Part shown: positions 55,481-63,987 of the stretch, in pieces | Layout: every line of letters starts with the position of its first letter | Position numbering within the stretch: the first letter of the stretch is position 1 | Notes under the pieces: model-generated | What the model was told of the DNA's origin: nothing | Databases searched by the model: none | The model's input: only the letters and a program-made list of their open reading frames with translations | NCBI GenBank assembly: GCA_027493625.1 | Contig: JAOSKM010000002.1 | Coordinates: 1,054,001 to 1,118,000, forward strand | Direction of reading: 5' to 3' | Origin: Planctomycetota bacterium | GTDB taxonomy: Bacteria > Planctomycetota > UBA8742 > UBA2392 | DNA length: 64,000 bases | Translations under genes and position numbers: made by a program

Positions 55481-55948
55481 ATGGGCACTCCCCTGATCAA
55501 CCGGTTTCAGTACTGGCTGGGCGTATGGCGCGGTCCCATCACCTGGAGCGACGGGCGCAGCGCACTGATGCAGTTCCGGTTTGAGCCCGCCTTCAACGGC
55601 CAGGCCATCGAGGTGCGAACGGTCGCGTTTGACGCGGACGGCGCGGTGCTGACCTGCGGCCACGGCTTCCTGTCGCTCGGGCGCGACGGGCGCGTTGTGA
55701 ACAACATGTACTACAACCTGGTGGGCTTTGCGCTGCTTCACGAGGTGCCCGATGACCCCGGCATGCTGTCGCTGCAGGGGCCGCTGCCCGGTAACCGCCG
55801 CATCGACATCGCCATGTACGTGGAAGGGGACGACTTCAGCCTCAGCTCAAGGATCACCGAGGGCTACGCCGCCCGTGACGAAGGACCACGCACGGTGACC
55901 CACATGCGGCGCATCGGGCCACCGGCGCCTGCGGGAGGCTCGCCATGA
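55481..55948 (+). CDS. Small beta-rich protein, paralogue A2
   Basis: 155 residues from ATG 55481. A -10-like TAATGT lies 6 bases before the ATG with TTGAGC further upstream and no Shine-Dalgarno sequence, so its mRNA may be leaderless. YWLGVWRGPITW aligns with the A1 motif, as do FLSLGRDGRVVNNMYYNLVG, FALLHEVPDDP and GPRTVTHMRRIG. The stop overlaps the next gene by 4 bases. Function unknown. Confidence 0.65.
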   Translation: MGTPLINRFQYWLGVWRGPITWSDGRSALMQFRFEPAFNGQAIEVRTVAFDADGAVLTCGHGFLSLGRDGRVVNNMYYNLVGFALLHEVPDDPGMLSLQGPLPGNRRIDIAMYVEGDDFSLSSRITEGYAARDEGPRTVTHMRRIGPPAPAGGSP

Positions 55949-56409
55949 CCGCCCGCATCGGCGACTTCCTGCCCTGGATCGGCGTCTGGGCCGGCATGGG
56001 TGAAACCCAGGCCGGCCAGCCCTGCTACATCCGCAACCGCTTCTACCTCGACCTGGACGGGCAGGGCCTGGGCATGCACTTCGAAGCGTGGGACACCGGC
56101 ATGACCACCCTGTATCACGGGGTTCGCTCGATGCTGGCGGCGGCGCCCAGCGGCATCCTGCGCGCGCTGGCCTATTCCACGGTGCAGGGGCCGCTGATCC
56201 TGGACCTCACCGAGGACGACGAAGGCGTGATGGCCCTGTCCGGCGAGAACCTGCTCGGGCACCGCATCTCGGTTACCTTCTTGCAGGAATCGCCGGAGCA
56301 GCTGCTGTTCACGGCCTTCTGGCGCCCGTCCCACGCGCCCCGTACGGAGGGATCCAGCATGACCTGCCGGCTCACCCGCAGCCTGCCATGGCAGCCGCCC
56401 CAGGCTTGA
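55945..56409 (+). CDS. Small beta-rich protein, paralogue B2
   Basis: 154 residues from ATG 55945 (ATGA overlap with A2). FLPWIGVWAGMGE, LDLDGQGLGMHFEAWD, SGILRALAYSTVQGPLILDL and LLFTAFWRPSH align with B1. The four genes therefore form two copies of an A-B pair, each pair coupled by ATGA. Ends one base before the convergent heme-binding lipoprotein gene. Confidence 0.65.
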   Translation: MTARIGDFLPWIGVWAGMGETQAGQPCYIRNRFYLDLDGQGLGMHFEAWDTGMTTLYHGVRSMLAAAPSGILRALAYSTVQGPLILDLTEDDEGVMALSGENLLGHRISVTFLQESPEQLLFTAFWRPSHAPRTEGSSMTCRLTRSLPWQPPQA

Positions 56410-57366
56410 TCAGCGCTTGAGCACCAGCTTGATCGGCCCGGACACCGCGTGCTCGTCGCCCGTGACGGCGCCCGTGTCGTCGAAAACGCTGAGGCTGAAG
56501 GTGATTTCTTCGCCGACCTTGAAGACAGCGTCGTCGTCGTGGCCCGTGTCCAGCTTGCGCTTCAGCATCACCTGCCAGTGCCCGTCCTTGCAAGACCCGC
56601 GCGCCTGGATGTCGCCGCGGCTGCCTTCCGGCGCGCGCAGCAGGATCGACGGCACCCGGTAGTCCGCGGCCGGCGTCCAGTCGGCCGGCAGCTCAATGCT
56701 GGTGTCGGCATTGAAAGCGCCCGCGGTGTCGGCGTCCTGCTTCCAGATGCGGGCGGGTGCAGTGCCCTCGGCGTTCTGGTTGTTGCTGTAGGCGCTCTTG
56801 CCGGCGTCGTCGCCGCGGGGGTTCTCGGCAGCGTCGGTCAGGCGCTGGTCGTCGGCGTGGCTGAACATGCCGCCGCGCGCGGCCTTCCAGTGCCAGATGT
56901 CCACCTTGCCGCCCTTGTCTGTCACCCTGAAGTCGCCCTCGTGGCAGGCGCCCGCGCAGCCGTCTTTGTCAAAGGCCGGGCTGCTGATGTTGAACGCGAA
57001 TGCGATGCGGTCTTCGTCGCCCTTCAGCTTCTGCCACTTGCCTTCACGGTAGGCCCAGCCCTTCTTCTCGGTGCTTTCCGTTGCGTCGGCCCAGCGCGCG
57101 AAAACGTACAGGTACTCGCCGTCGTGCAGCGCCCGCAGTTCGACATCCGGGCCCGGCTGCTCATCCAGCCAGGTCGGTACCTTCAGTGCCTTCTGCTTGC
57201 GCCAGGTCTCCGTCAGCTCGGTCGACAACTCCGGCCCGGTCTTGACGGCATCGGCGCCCAGGGTGGCGGTGTCTGCCGGCTCGTCCCGTTCCCCGTCCGG
57301 CGCGGACGCCACCGCGCACCCGACGGCCAGGCCTGCAAGCAACGCAATCAGCATCCACTTCGTCAT
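56410..57366 (-). CDS. Lipoprotein with ethylbenzene-dehydrogenase-type heme-binding domain
   Basis: 318 residues. Lipobox AVGC (Cys17) after a short hydrophobic signal. The body fits the EB_dh heme-binding fold found in gamma subunits of DMSO-reductase-family enzymes and in related cytochromes: VELRALHDGEYLYVFARWAD, DRIAFAFNISSPAF, GCAGACHEGD (a CxxxCH variant) and VDIWHWKAAR. It probably binds a heme b in the periplasm and shuttles electrons; the partner enzyme is not in the window. ATG 57366 overlaps the pyrR stop. Confidence 0.72.
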   Translation of the reverse strand: MTKWMLIALLAGLAVGCAVASAPDGERDEPADTATLGADAVKTGPELSTELTETWRKQKALKVPTWLDEQPGPDVELRALHDGEYLYVFARWADATESTEKKGWAYREGKWQKLKGDEDRIAFAFNISSPAFDKDGCAGACHEGDFRVTDKGGKVDIWHWKAARGGMFSHADDQRLTDAAENPRGDDAGKSAYSNNQNAEGTAPARIWKQDADTAGAFNADTSIELPADWTPAADYRVPSILLRAPEGSRGDIQARGSCKDGHWQVMLKRKLDTGHDDDAVFKVGEEITFSLSVFDDTGAVTGDEHAVSGPIKLVLKR

Positions 57367-57893
57367 TTCGCCTCCATAAGCACGACGGCGTCGCCGTCCG
57401 AACCGCTTTCACCCAGCCGCACCTTGATGCGCTGGTCCGGCCGGGTTTCCACCCTGAAGCCCGTGTAATCGGCGCAGATCGGCACTTCCCGGTGGCCGCG
57501 GTCCACCAGCACGCACAGCTCGATGCGCCGGGGACGGCCGTAGTCGGCCAGCTCGGTCAACGCCGCGCGCACGGTGCGCCCGGTGAACAGCACGTCATCG
57601 ACCAGCACCACACGGCGGCCCTCGATGTCGAAGGGGATTTCGCTGCCGTGCACCTGCGGCAGGGCGCGCCCTGCCAGGTCGTCGCGGTAGAGGGTGATGT
57701 CGATAGCGCCCAGGTCAGGGCGGGGCAGGCCGGCGGCCTCGATGGCATCCGCCAGCCGCCGGGCCACGGTTACGCCGTGGGTGCGGATGCCGATCAGGGC
57801 GGGCGGCTCGGCCTCGCCGCGGGTGATCTCGGAGGCCAGCCGTTTCAATTCGGCGTCGATGGCCTTCGTCTGCTGAAGGACGCTCTCGGTCAC
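57363..57893 (-). CDS. pyrR: PyrR-type uracil phosphoribosyltransferase / pyr regulator
   Basis: 176 residues, the usual PyrR length. The PRPP-binding motif VVLVDDVLFTGRTVRAAL, the LIGIRTHGVTVARRLADAI region, DITLYRDDL and LVDRGHREVPICADYTG are diagnostic. In many bacteria PyrR binds pyr mRNA and has weak UPRTase activity; no pyr operon genes are nearby. GTG 57893 is the start. Between a GTPase gene and a heme-binding lipoprotein gene, with a 4-base overlap to the latter. Confidence 0.9.
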   Translation of the reverse strand: MTESVLQQTKAIDAELKRLASEITRGEAEPPALIGIRTHGVTVARRLADAIEAAGLPRPDLGAIDITLYRDDLAGRALPQVHGSEIPFDIEGRRVVLVDDVLFTGRTVRAALTELADYGRPRRIELCVLVDRGHREVPICADYTGFRVETRPDQRIKVRLGESGSDGDAVVLMEAK

Positions 57894-57939
57894 GATTCAA
57901 TCCCGTTGGAAAGGGAAAAGTCTGGAATGGGGTGCACCG

Positions 57940-58970
57940 CTAATCAAGCCACTTCGCCCGCAACTCGTCCGCATTCAGGCTGCCCTCGGACAGCGCCGCC
58001 AGGTCGGCGCGCAGGCCCGGGTGCAGCGCGAAGCGCCGCCCGGGGGGCAGGCGCCGCAGCGGGCCGAAAAAGTGCTCGATCAGCCGGTCTTTCAGCGCCC
58101 GCAGCGTGGCGGGCTCATGCACGCTGACGCGCGGTGCCGCGCCGGCCGGCTGCTCGTCGGCGCGGCTCTGCAGCAGCCAGGGGCGGGACTCGACGGGGGT
58201 GGGGGACAGCTCGAGGGTCAGGTCGGCCTGCTGCCGCCAGGCGTGCGCCAGCTGCTGGGCGGCGGCATCCAGCGCCGTGCCGCCGGCCCACACGCCCGGG
58301 GCGTCAAACAGCCGGATCGTGAACCCCTGGTGCTCGAAGCTCCCTTCAATCACGTCGCGCGTCAGGCCGGGCTCGTGTCCCACGGCCGCCAGTGTCTGCC
58401 CGCACAAGGCATTCAGCAGGCTGGACTTGCCGGCATTGACCGGCCCCCACAGCTGCACGCGCGGCGGCTCAAGCAGGAAACGCGCGCTCGCGGACACCGC
58501 CAGCAGGGGGCGATCCGCCCCGGGCTATCCAGCAGCTCGGCCAGGGACCGCCCCTGCCCGGCGGCCTCGAGCAACAGGCCCACCGCGCCTTCTCCCCGGG
58601 CGTCCGGCAGCAGCCCCAGCGTGGCGGTTTCGAAGGGGGTGCGCCCGAAGGGAGCGGGTGCCGCCGAAACGAAGCCGGCACGGGTCAGTTCAGCTTCCAG
58701 GGCGCGGCGCACGGCCGGTCCGCCATGGCAGGTCAGCAGGATGCCGCCACGCTCGCGGCAGGCCATGACCTCGTCAAGCGGGTTGCCGAGGGCGTCGCGC
58801 AACCAGAAGCGGCGGGGCAGGTTCGTGACTTTAGCCAGGTCGCCGCGGAAGACACCGGCATCGTCGGCAGCGATAAAGAGGAGGGAAAGGGCGGCCACGC
58901 CGGGTGCGGAAAGCCAGGCGAAAACCTGGGCAGCAGCAGGGTTGGGGCGTAAGTCGTTGTTAGCAAGCAT
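57940..58970 (-). CDS. MnmE-related GTPase, degenerate (frameshifted)
   Basis: About 343 residues after adding one G to a G4 run of the coding strand (58518-58521), which joins ELLDSPG to ADRPLLAVSASARF. The N-terminal half resembles the tetrahydrofolate-binding domain of MnmE (ACRERGGILLTCHGGPAVRR). The GTPase has P-loop GPVNAGKSS, switch I EPGLTRDVIEG and G3 DAPG (DTAG in MnmE). It lacks a clear NKxD (QSRADE instead) and ends without the C-terminal Cys-Gly-Lys motif needed for tRNA U34 modification. It is shorter than true MnmE (about 450), so it is probably not the housekeeping enzyme. Confidence 0.7.
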
Positions 58971-59026
58971 GTTAGTGATCGCTAGCGCCGTAAGGTGTCC
59001 GTCATCAGGTCGTCATTTTGATCATT

Positions 59027-59055
59027 TTGACTATTGCACCGCTGGTGGCTGCTAC
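59027..59055 (+). promoter_or_regulatory. Candidate sigma70 promoter of the Gly-rich lipoprotein gene
   Basis: TTGACT (59027-59032), a 17-base spacer and TGCTAC (59050-59055), in the gap upstream of the lipoprotein start at 59128. Confidence 0.4.
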
Positions 59056-59127
59056 CTAGACTTCGCATCCTCAAACGGGGGAGCAAAGTCGCTCTGATTC
59101 ATTCCAATATCTTCAGGAGTGTTGATT

Positions 59128-59850
59128 ATGAAGAAGGTTTTTGCGTTTCTTATGTTCGCCGGCGTGATGGCTCTTGCGGCTTGCGGTAGCACTGACGGCG
59201 GCGACGGTGGTGACGGTGGCGACGGTTGCGGCGGCAGCTGCAACGGCGGCACCGACAGTGGCGCGATGGACACCAGCGACAGCACCATCGACATGTACAA
59301 GAACGGCACGATCAAGGCCCAGTGGTGGGTCAACGTGCACGCTGACGCGGCCAAGGGCCAGTACTGGGAGACCTCCAGCGAGGCCTACGGCACCACGACC
59401 ACCCAGCGCTGGCAGGTTGCCAACGTTGACGGCGGCACCGCCATCATCGAGTGGCAGATGAAGACCGACAGCCAGTACGCCAAGTCCAACTACATCATCG
59501 CCTTCGAAGTCGACCTGGGCGTCACCACCGCCGGCGACGTCAACGTCAAGAAGGCCTGGATCGGCAAGCCCGGCGAAGCCGGCGCCGAGATCCAGATCAT
59601 GGAGAAGCCGGAAGCCACCTGCGGCGGCACGGCCAACTACGAGATGACCGAAGAGGACTTCTCCGGCGTGAACATCGCCGGCAAGGACTGGAGCGGCAAG
59701 CTCGTCACCATGAAGGGTGAAGGCTGGGAGAGCAAGAGCTGGAACGCTGAAGGCGGCTACTTCGGCGGCGTGATCAAGACCGAAGCTTCGGGCATGGTCA
59801 CCGAACTCTCGGCTTTCGGCACCGACGCCGAGCCTCTGCTCAAGTGGTAA
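59128..59850 (+). CDS. Lipoprotein of unknown function, paralogue of the gene at 60689
   Basis: 240 residues from ATG 59128 (CAGGAG 8 bases upstream). Lipobox LAAC, followed by a Gly/Asp-rich repeat (GGDGGDGGDG) and Cys-containing spacer, then a domain of about 190 residues with GQYWETSSEAYG, YAKSNYIIAFEVDLG and KKAWIGKPGE. The same domain is found in the exported protein at 60689 (GQYWETGSDSYE, FKSDYVIAYRVNLK, TRAWIGKPGE). No known family recognised. A perfect terminator follows, so it is monocistronic. Confidence 0.75.
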   Translation: MKKVFAFLMFAGVMALAACGSTDGGDGGDGGDGCGGSCNGGTDSGAMDTSDSTIDMYKNGTIKAQWWVNVHADAAKGQYWETSSEAYGTTTTQRWQVANVDGGTAIIEWQMKTDSQYAKSNYIIAFEVDLGVTTAGDVNVKKAWIGKPGEAGAEIQIMEKPEATCGGTANYEMTEEDFSGVNIAGKDWSGKLVTMKGEGWESKSWNAEGGYFGGVIKTEASGMVTELSAFGTDAEPLLKW

Positions 59851-59870
59851 TTGATTTACCGACGCAATCC

Positions 59871-59906
59871 AACCGGCGCGGGAAACCGCGCCGGTTGTGT
59901 TTTTTC
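59871..59906 (+). terminator. Intrinsic terminator after the lipoprotein gene
   Basis: AACCGGCGCGG-GAAA-CCGCGCCGGTT (11-bp perfect stem, GNRA-type loop) followed by GTGTTTTTTC. Confidence 0.92.
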
Positions 59907-59986
59907 ACGGCACGGAGCGCGGACCTCTGGGCCGCATCAGTTCATTTTGTCAAAGATCGACCGGGGACCGGCGCCGGCGCCTGTTG

Positions 59987-60502
59987 CTACACGCTGCGGA
60001 GGGCGCTACGGAGCGCGGACTTCCGCCCTGGGCCGGCCGCGGGAGACTGGTCCGCACGCAGCTCAGTCGAGACCGACGTTTCGCCGCAGCTCTCTTTCTC
60101 CTCGTTCGTCACAGGAGTTTCGGCGGGCCGGAGGTCCGCGTTCCGTTCCGCGTTTCCTTCCACGCTCTCTTCCGCGCAGAACTGGTCGGTGTAGGCGTAC
60201 ATCTCCTCGACCATGGCATGGATCTGCTCCAGCTTGCGTTCGCGCTGGCGCGTGAGGCTGGTGAGCTGCGCCCGGGCGCGGTCGGCCTGGGCGTGGGTGA
60301 TCGGCTCGACGCCGGGGTGCGGCTGGCCCTCGCACTGCTCGTGGTACATCTTCAGCGTCGCGCGCGCGGAGCGGATGCCGAAGTCGATGTCTTCGCCGCC
60401 GGTCTCAAGGTAAATGCGCTGGGCGCTGCAGATCGAACTGATCACGCTGTCGCGGCTGCGGGGGTTGCGATCGTAGCCGCGGACTTTCTGAAAACGGGAC
60501 AT
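59987..60502 (-). CDS. Coiled-coil protein of unknown function
   Basis: 171 residues from ATG 60502 with GGAG 8 bases upstream. MSRFQKVRGYDRNPRSRDSV begins a basic segment, then helical ICSAQRIYLETGGEDIDFG and a coiled coil (QADRARAQLTSLTRQRERKL, about 85-115), and an acidic disordered tail. No signal peptide, no membrane segment, no recognised domain. The long tail may continue through a repeat-like sequence (the last residues are RKSALRSALRSV), so the native end is uncertain. Confidence 0.5.
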   Translation of the reverse strand: MSRFQKVRGYDRNPRSRDSVISSICSAQRIYLETGGEDIDFGIRSARATLKMYHEQCEGQPHPGVEPITHAQADRARAQLTSLTRQRERKLEQIHAMVEEMYAYTDQFCAEESVEGNAERNADLRPAETPVTNEEKESCGETSVSTELRADQSPAAGPGRKSALRSALRSV

Positions 60503-60688
60503 GGGTGTGCTCCGAAGTTCGGGCGGAAAACCCGCCCACACTCTATGCGGCGGATGGAGTCGGTTTCAGGCCGTATCGGGGAAGGCCGCTCGCCGCAAAG
60601 GCCGAAAACCACGGCCTTTGAGGGCGGGAGAAATTTTCCGGATTTATCTTCGGGTGACTGTCCCCGCCTGCGAGGCTACACTGCGTCG

Positions 60689-61417
60689 ATGAGAGCGTTC
60701 GTCCTGTCAGCCCTGTTGTGTCTGCCCCTGCTGTGCGGCTTTGGCGACGCTGAGCCCGAGCCCGCCCCGCCGCCGCCCGTCAAGGACACCACTGACGACA
60801 CCATCCAGGCCTACCTGGACGGCAAGTCGCTCGCGCCGTGGGCCATCCCCCTGCACGACAGCCCCAAGGCCGGCCAGTACTGGGAAACCGGCAGCGACAG
60901 CTACGAGATCGAAAGTTCCACGCGCCGCCAGGTTTCACGGGTGGATGGCGACTTCGCCCTGGTCGAGCAGCGCCTGAAGCTGTCCTCCGAGATGTTCAAG
61001 TCGGATTACGTGATCGCCTACCGCGTAAACCTGAAGCCTGAGAAGGGCAAGCCCCAGGTCACCCGCGCATGGATCGGTAAGCCCGGTGAGAAGCCGAAGC
61101 TGATCAAGGTGCGCGAAATGCCGCCCGCCAAGGCCGTCGCGCCCGAAGAGAAACAGGACGAGGGCGAAGCGTTCCAGGGGCTCGAGCTGGCGGGGGCCAC
61201 CTGGAAAGGCCGCCTCTACACCCGCAAGTTCGAAGAGGAAACCACCAAACTGTGGGTGGCTGAGGGCGGCTGGTTCGACGCCATCATCAAGACCACCGTC
61301 GGTGAAGACTACCTCGAGCAGCTGCAGGCTTTCGGTCACGACGGCGAGCCCATCCTGCAATGGCCCGAAGGCGCCGCCTGGCAGACGGTGGGGGACGAGC
61401 AGCCGGCCAAGGACTGA
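60689..61417 (+). CDS. Exported protein, paralogue of the lipoprotein at 59128
   Basis: 242 residues from ATG 60689. Signal peptide MRAFVLSALLCLPLLCGFGD; the Cys at 16 could be a lipobox (PLLC) but the context is weak. The mature part shares the GQYWETGSD...SDYVIAYRVNL...TRAWIGKPGE core with the lipoprotein upstream, and ends in a conserved GGWFDAIIKT and LQAFGHDGEPILQW that matches GGYFGGVIKT and LSAFGTDAEPLLKW. A TACACT hexamer ends 6 bases before the ATG and no Shine-Dalgarno sequence is visible, so the mRNA may be leaderless. Function unknown. Confidence 0.75.
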   Translation: MRAFVLSALLCLPLLCGFGDAEPEPAPPPPVKDTTDDTIQAYLDGKSLAPWAIPLHDSPKAGQYWETGSDSYEIESSTRRQVSRVDGDFALVEQRLKLSSEMFKSDYVIAYRVNLKPEKGKPQVTRAWIGKPGEKPKLIKVREMPPAKAVAPEEKQDEGEAFQGLELAGATWKGRLYTRKFEEETTKLWVAEGGWFDAIIKTTVGEDYLEQLQAFGHDGEPILQWPEGAAWQTVGDEQPAKD

Positions 61418-61471
61418 GCCGTTTCATTCCGCGCGCGTCTGCATATACTCGCGCCCTTCACGGGGCGCTCC

Positions 61472-61993
61472 ATGGAATACACCGAGCTCGAGGACTGCGT
61501 CGTATGCGGCAACCACGCCGTCGCCACCAGCATGGTGGACGGCGAGATCGTGAAAGAGTGCGAGGTCTGCGGCAACCTCAGCGGCGATCCTGACACCATC
61601 GAGCTGATCGAGCTGCAGCGCGAGGCCGAGGGCCTGGGCGTCAGCATCCACAGCTATCCGCTCGCGCAGTTCATCGACAATCTGCCGGGCGTGAAGCTGC
61701 AGGGCGACAGCGGCGGCGAGCGGTCGAAAGGCAAGCTGCCGTTCATCGCCTTCGAGCTGACCGACCACCGCACCTGGCAGCTCGAAAACATTGGCCAGGC
61801 CCTGCGCCTGGTACGCGCCGAGCTGGAGTGCGACTGGAAGATCGAGTTCACCTTCGAGTACGAACTCGGATTCGAGCTGCGGCCCAGGACCAACGACAAA
61901 CCCGGCGCCGAACAGGTCGAGGCCGCGCGCCGCGACCTCAACCGCATCTGGCGCCGCCTGCAGGGTTTCAAAGGCCTCGCCTGGTGGAAGTAG
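61472..61993 (+). CDS. Small zinc-ribbon protein of unknown function
   Basis: 173 residues. Two CxxC knuckles near the N-terminus (DCVVCGNH at 8-15 and ECEVCGNL at 29-36) form a probable zinc ribbon. The rest is an alpha/beta region (LPFIAFELTDHRTWQLENIG, FTFEYELGFELRPRT) ending in a helical Arg/Trp-rich segment (RRDLNRIWRRLQGFKGLAWW). No family recognised. A TATACT lies about 25 bases upstream. Cytoplasmic. Confidence 0.65.
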   Translation: MEYTELEDCVVCGNHAVATSMVDGEIVKECEVCGNLSGDPDTIELIELQREAEGLGVSIHSYPLAQFIDNLPGVKLQGDSGGERSKGKLPFIAFELTDHRTWQLENIGQALRLVRAELECDWKIEFTFEYELGFELRPRTNDKPGAEQVEAARRDLNRIWRRLQGFKGLAWWK

Positions 61994-62081
61994 CGCCACG
62001 GCCATGCCGTGGCGTCAGTGCAGCGTTCCCGGCAACCGCCGGTCGTTTCCAACAGGCGGGCGTCTGCTACACTGCGGCCAC

Positions 62082-62156
<75 letters not shown>

Positions 62157-62158
<2 letters not shown>

Positions 62159-62580
62159 GAGCAAATCAGCGGTCGCGGCGTTGATCTGACGCGCGCGACC
62201 GCTGCGCTTACGCCCGCCGCCGGCTCGTCTGGGGACGAACCGGCGGCGGTCTGTTTCGCGTCCGGGGCAGTCCACCGGACTGCCCCGGGGTTCAAATCCT
62301 CTCCGGGACGCCAGAGTAAATCAGCGGTCGCGGCGTTGATCTGACGCGCGCGACCGCTGCGCTTACGCCCGCCGCCGGCTCGTCTGGGGACGAACCGGCG
62401 GCGGTCTGCTTCGCGTCCGGGGCAGTCCACCGGACTGCCCCGGGGTTCAAATCCTCTCCGGGACGCCAGAGCAAATCAGCGGTCGCGGCGTTGATCTGAC
62501 GCGCGCGACCGCTGCGCTTACGCCCGCCGCCGGCTCGTCTGAGGACGAACCGGCGGCGGTCTGCTTTGCTTCCGGGCCGG
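62157..62580. repeat. 155-bp tandem repeats, each ending in the tRNA-Arg 3' end
   Basis: Units start at 62157, 62312 and 62467; the first two are nearly identical and the third is partial, diverging after about 110 bases. Each full unit contains three hairpins (GCGGTCGCG...CGCGACCGC; CGCCGCCGGC...ACCGGCGGCG; GGGGCAGTCC-ACC-GGACTGCCCC) and ends with 25 bases identical to the T-arm, acceptor and CCA of the tRNA (62290-62313 and 62445-62468). From 62580 to about 62660 nothing is recognised. Confidence 0.9.
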
Positions 62581-62669
62581 CCCGCCGAACTGTTCCGGTC
62601 CCGGCTGGTTGTGCTGCTTGCCGGTCAAGTATCTTTGTTCCGCGCACCATTGGTGCGGATTATCTCTCA

Positions 62670-62690
62670 GCGAATCGTGAACTAATTCGC
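62670..62690. promoter_or_regulatory. Inverted repeat, candidate enhancer site for sigma54 promoter
   Basis: GCGAAT-N9-ATTCGC lies about 85 bases upstream of the sigma54-type promoter. A second, widely spaced dyad (CCGACACA at 62702, TGTGTCGG at 62750) is in between. Such positions fit binding of an enhancer-binding protein. Confidence 0.35.
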
Positions 62691-62771
62691 AGACGCTGCT
62701 TCCGACACACCGATAATTGAGTCCCCGGGACTGATCACGCAGGCTTCGTTGTGTCGGTAACGCGCTCCGCC

Positions 62772-62788
62772 TTGGCACAGCAGTTGCT
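62772..62788 (+). promoter_or_regulatory. Sigma54-type promoter upstream of the CBS-Hsp20 pair
   Basis: TTGGCACAGCAGTTGCT matches the -24/-12 consensus YTGGCACGRNNNTTGCW at every fixed position except one. Transcription would start near 62800, giving a leader of about 250 bases before the CBS gene; no other gene lies between. Confidence 0.6.
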
Positions 62789-63047
62789 TCTTATCACTTG
62801 CCTGCCCGGCAACCGACGCACACGACTTTCGGTGAGTTGTCCGAAAGACACTGGCCTGCGCGCCTTGCTGACCAAGGGTCAGCCGGCAGCCGGGCCCGGC
62901 AAGGCGAGAGCCGAAGCCGATCCAAGCCGTCGCGAGGTTGCGGGCAGGCACCCAGCACAGTCGTGCCGGCATCAGCCGGCTCAATCAACGGGGGCCGGGC
63001 TTCCACCAACCGGCCCCCGCTTCGGCCGCTAGAAAGGAGAATCGACC

Positions 63048-63497
63048 ATGAAGGGTTTCTGCGAAGAAGTGATGACACGCAACGTGCAGACCTGCAAAGA
63101 AACTGACCCCGCCAGTCGCGCCGCACAGCTGATGCGCGAAAACAACATCGGGCTGATACCCATCGTGGACGCAAGCGGACGCGCCAAGGGCGTGGTCACC
63201 GACCGCGACCTGGCTCTGCGGCTGATCGCCGACAAGAAGAGCGCCGACACCCCGCTCAAGGACATCATGTCGAAAGAGCCGCTGCTCGCCGTGTCGCCCA
63301 GCGACAAGCTGACGGCCGCCGAAGAGAAGATGATGCAGAGCGGCAAAGGCCGCGTGCTGGTCACCGACAGCAACGGGCGTGTGGTCGGCGTGATCAGCCG
63401 CTCCGAGATCGCCCACGTCGAGGATCCCGCCCGCACCGGCGAAGTGCTCGGCAGCCTGACCCGCAGCCACCGCTCCGGGGCCGGCGCGCGCGCCTGA
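63048..63497 (+). CDS. CBS-domain-pair protein
   Basis: 149 residues, almost entirely two CBS domains (a Bateman module): VMTRNVQTCKETDPASRAAQ with IGLIPIVDASGRAKGVVTDRDL, then IMSKEPLLAVSPSDKLTAAE with RVLVTDSNGRVVGVISRSEI. Such stand-alone modules bind adenine nucleotides and regulate other proteins. ATG 63048 has AAAGGAGA upstream. A sigma54-type promoter lies upstream and an Hsp20 gene follows by 64 bases, suggesting a stress-response unit. Confidence 0.88.
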   Translation: MKGFCEEVMTRNVQTCKETDPASRAAQLMRENNIGLIPIVDASGRAKGVVTDRDLALRLIADKKSADTPLKDIMSKEPLLAVSPSDKLTAAEEKMMQSGKGRVLVTDSNGRVVGVISRSEIAHVEDPARTGEVLGSLTRSHRSGAGARA

Positions 63498-63561
63498 TGA
63501 ACACGAACGAGGCGGCCGGGTGCGTGCCCGGTCGCGTGGACCAACCGACAAGGAGAATGCA

Positions 63562-63987
63562 ATGACAGGACTTACCCTTCGTGAGTGGGCTCCGCCCGCC
63601 CTCCGCACCCTGCTGCGCAACTGGGAAGAACCCTGGCGCGGCGTGCCCTCGCTCATGGAAGAGACCGAGTTCCCGGTCGACATCTCAAAAGACACCGAAG
63701 GCCGCGTGGTGGTGCGTGCCACCCTGCCCGGCTTCAAGAAGGACGAAATCAACCTGCGCATCGAGAACAACGCCCTGTGCGTGACGGCCGAGCACAAGGA
63801 AGAAAGCGAGAGCAAGGGCGAAGACTACTACCGCCGCGAGCGCAGCTGGAGGTCCGTCAGCCGCACCATCCCGCTGCCGGGCCAGGCCGAGAAGAACGGC
63901 ATCGACGCCGAGCTCAAGGACGGCATCCTGACCGTGCGCGTCCCGCAGGCCAAGGAAGCCAAGTCCCAGAGCATCAAGATTCATTGA
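63562..63987 (+). CDS. Hsp20/alpha-crystallin family small heat shock protein
   Basis: 141 residues, starting at ATG 63562 with AAGGAGA upstream. The alpha-crystallin domain covers about 36-135: FPVDISKDTEGRVVVRATLP, GFKKDEINLRIENNALCVTA, ERSWRSVSRTIPLP and the hallmark LKDGILTVRVPQ (usual GVL motif as GIL), with a short IKIH C-terminal extension. An ATP-independent holdase that prevents aggregation. Second gene after the CBS protein. Confidence 0.93.
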   Translation: MTGLTLREWAPPALRTLLRNWEEPWRGVPSLMEETEFPVDISKDTEGRVVVRATLPGFKKDEINLRIENNALCVTAEHKEESESKGEDYYRRERSWRSVSRTIPLPGQAEKNGIDAELKDGILTVRVPQAKEAKSQSIKIH

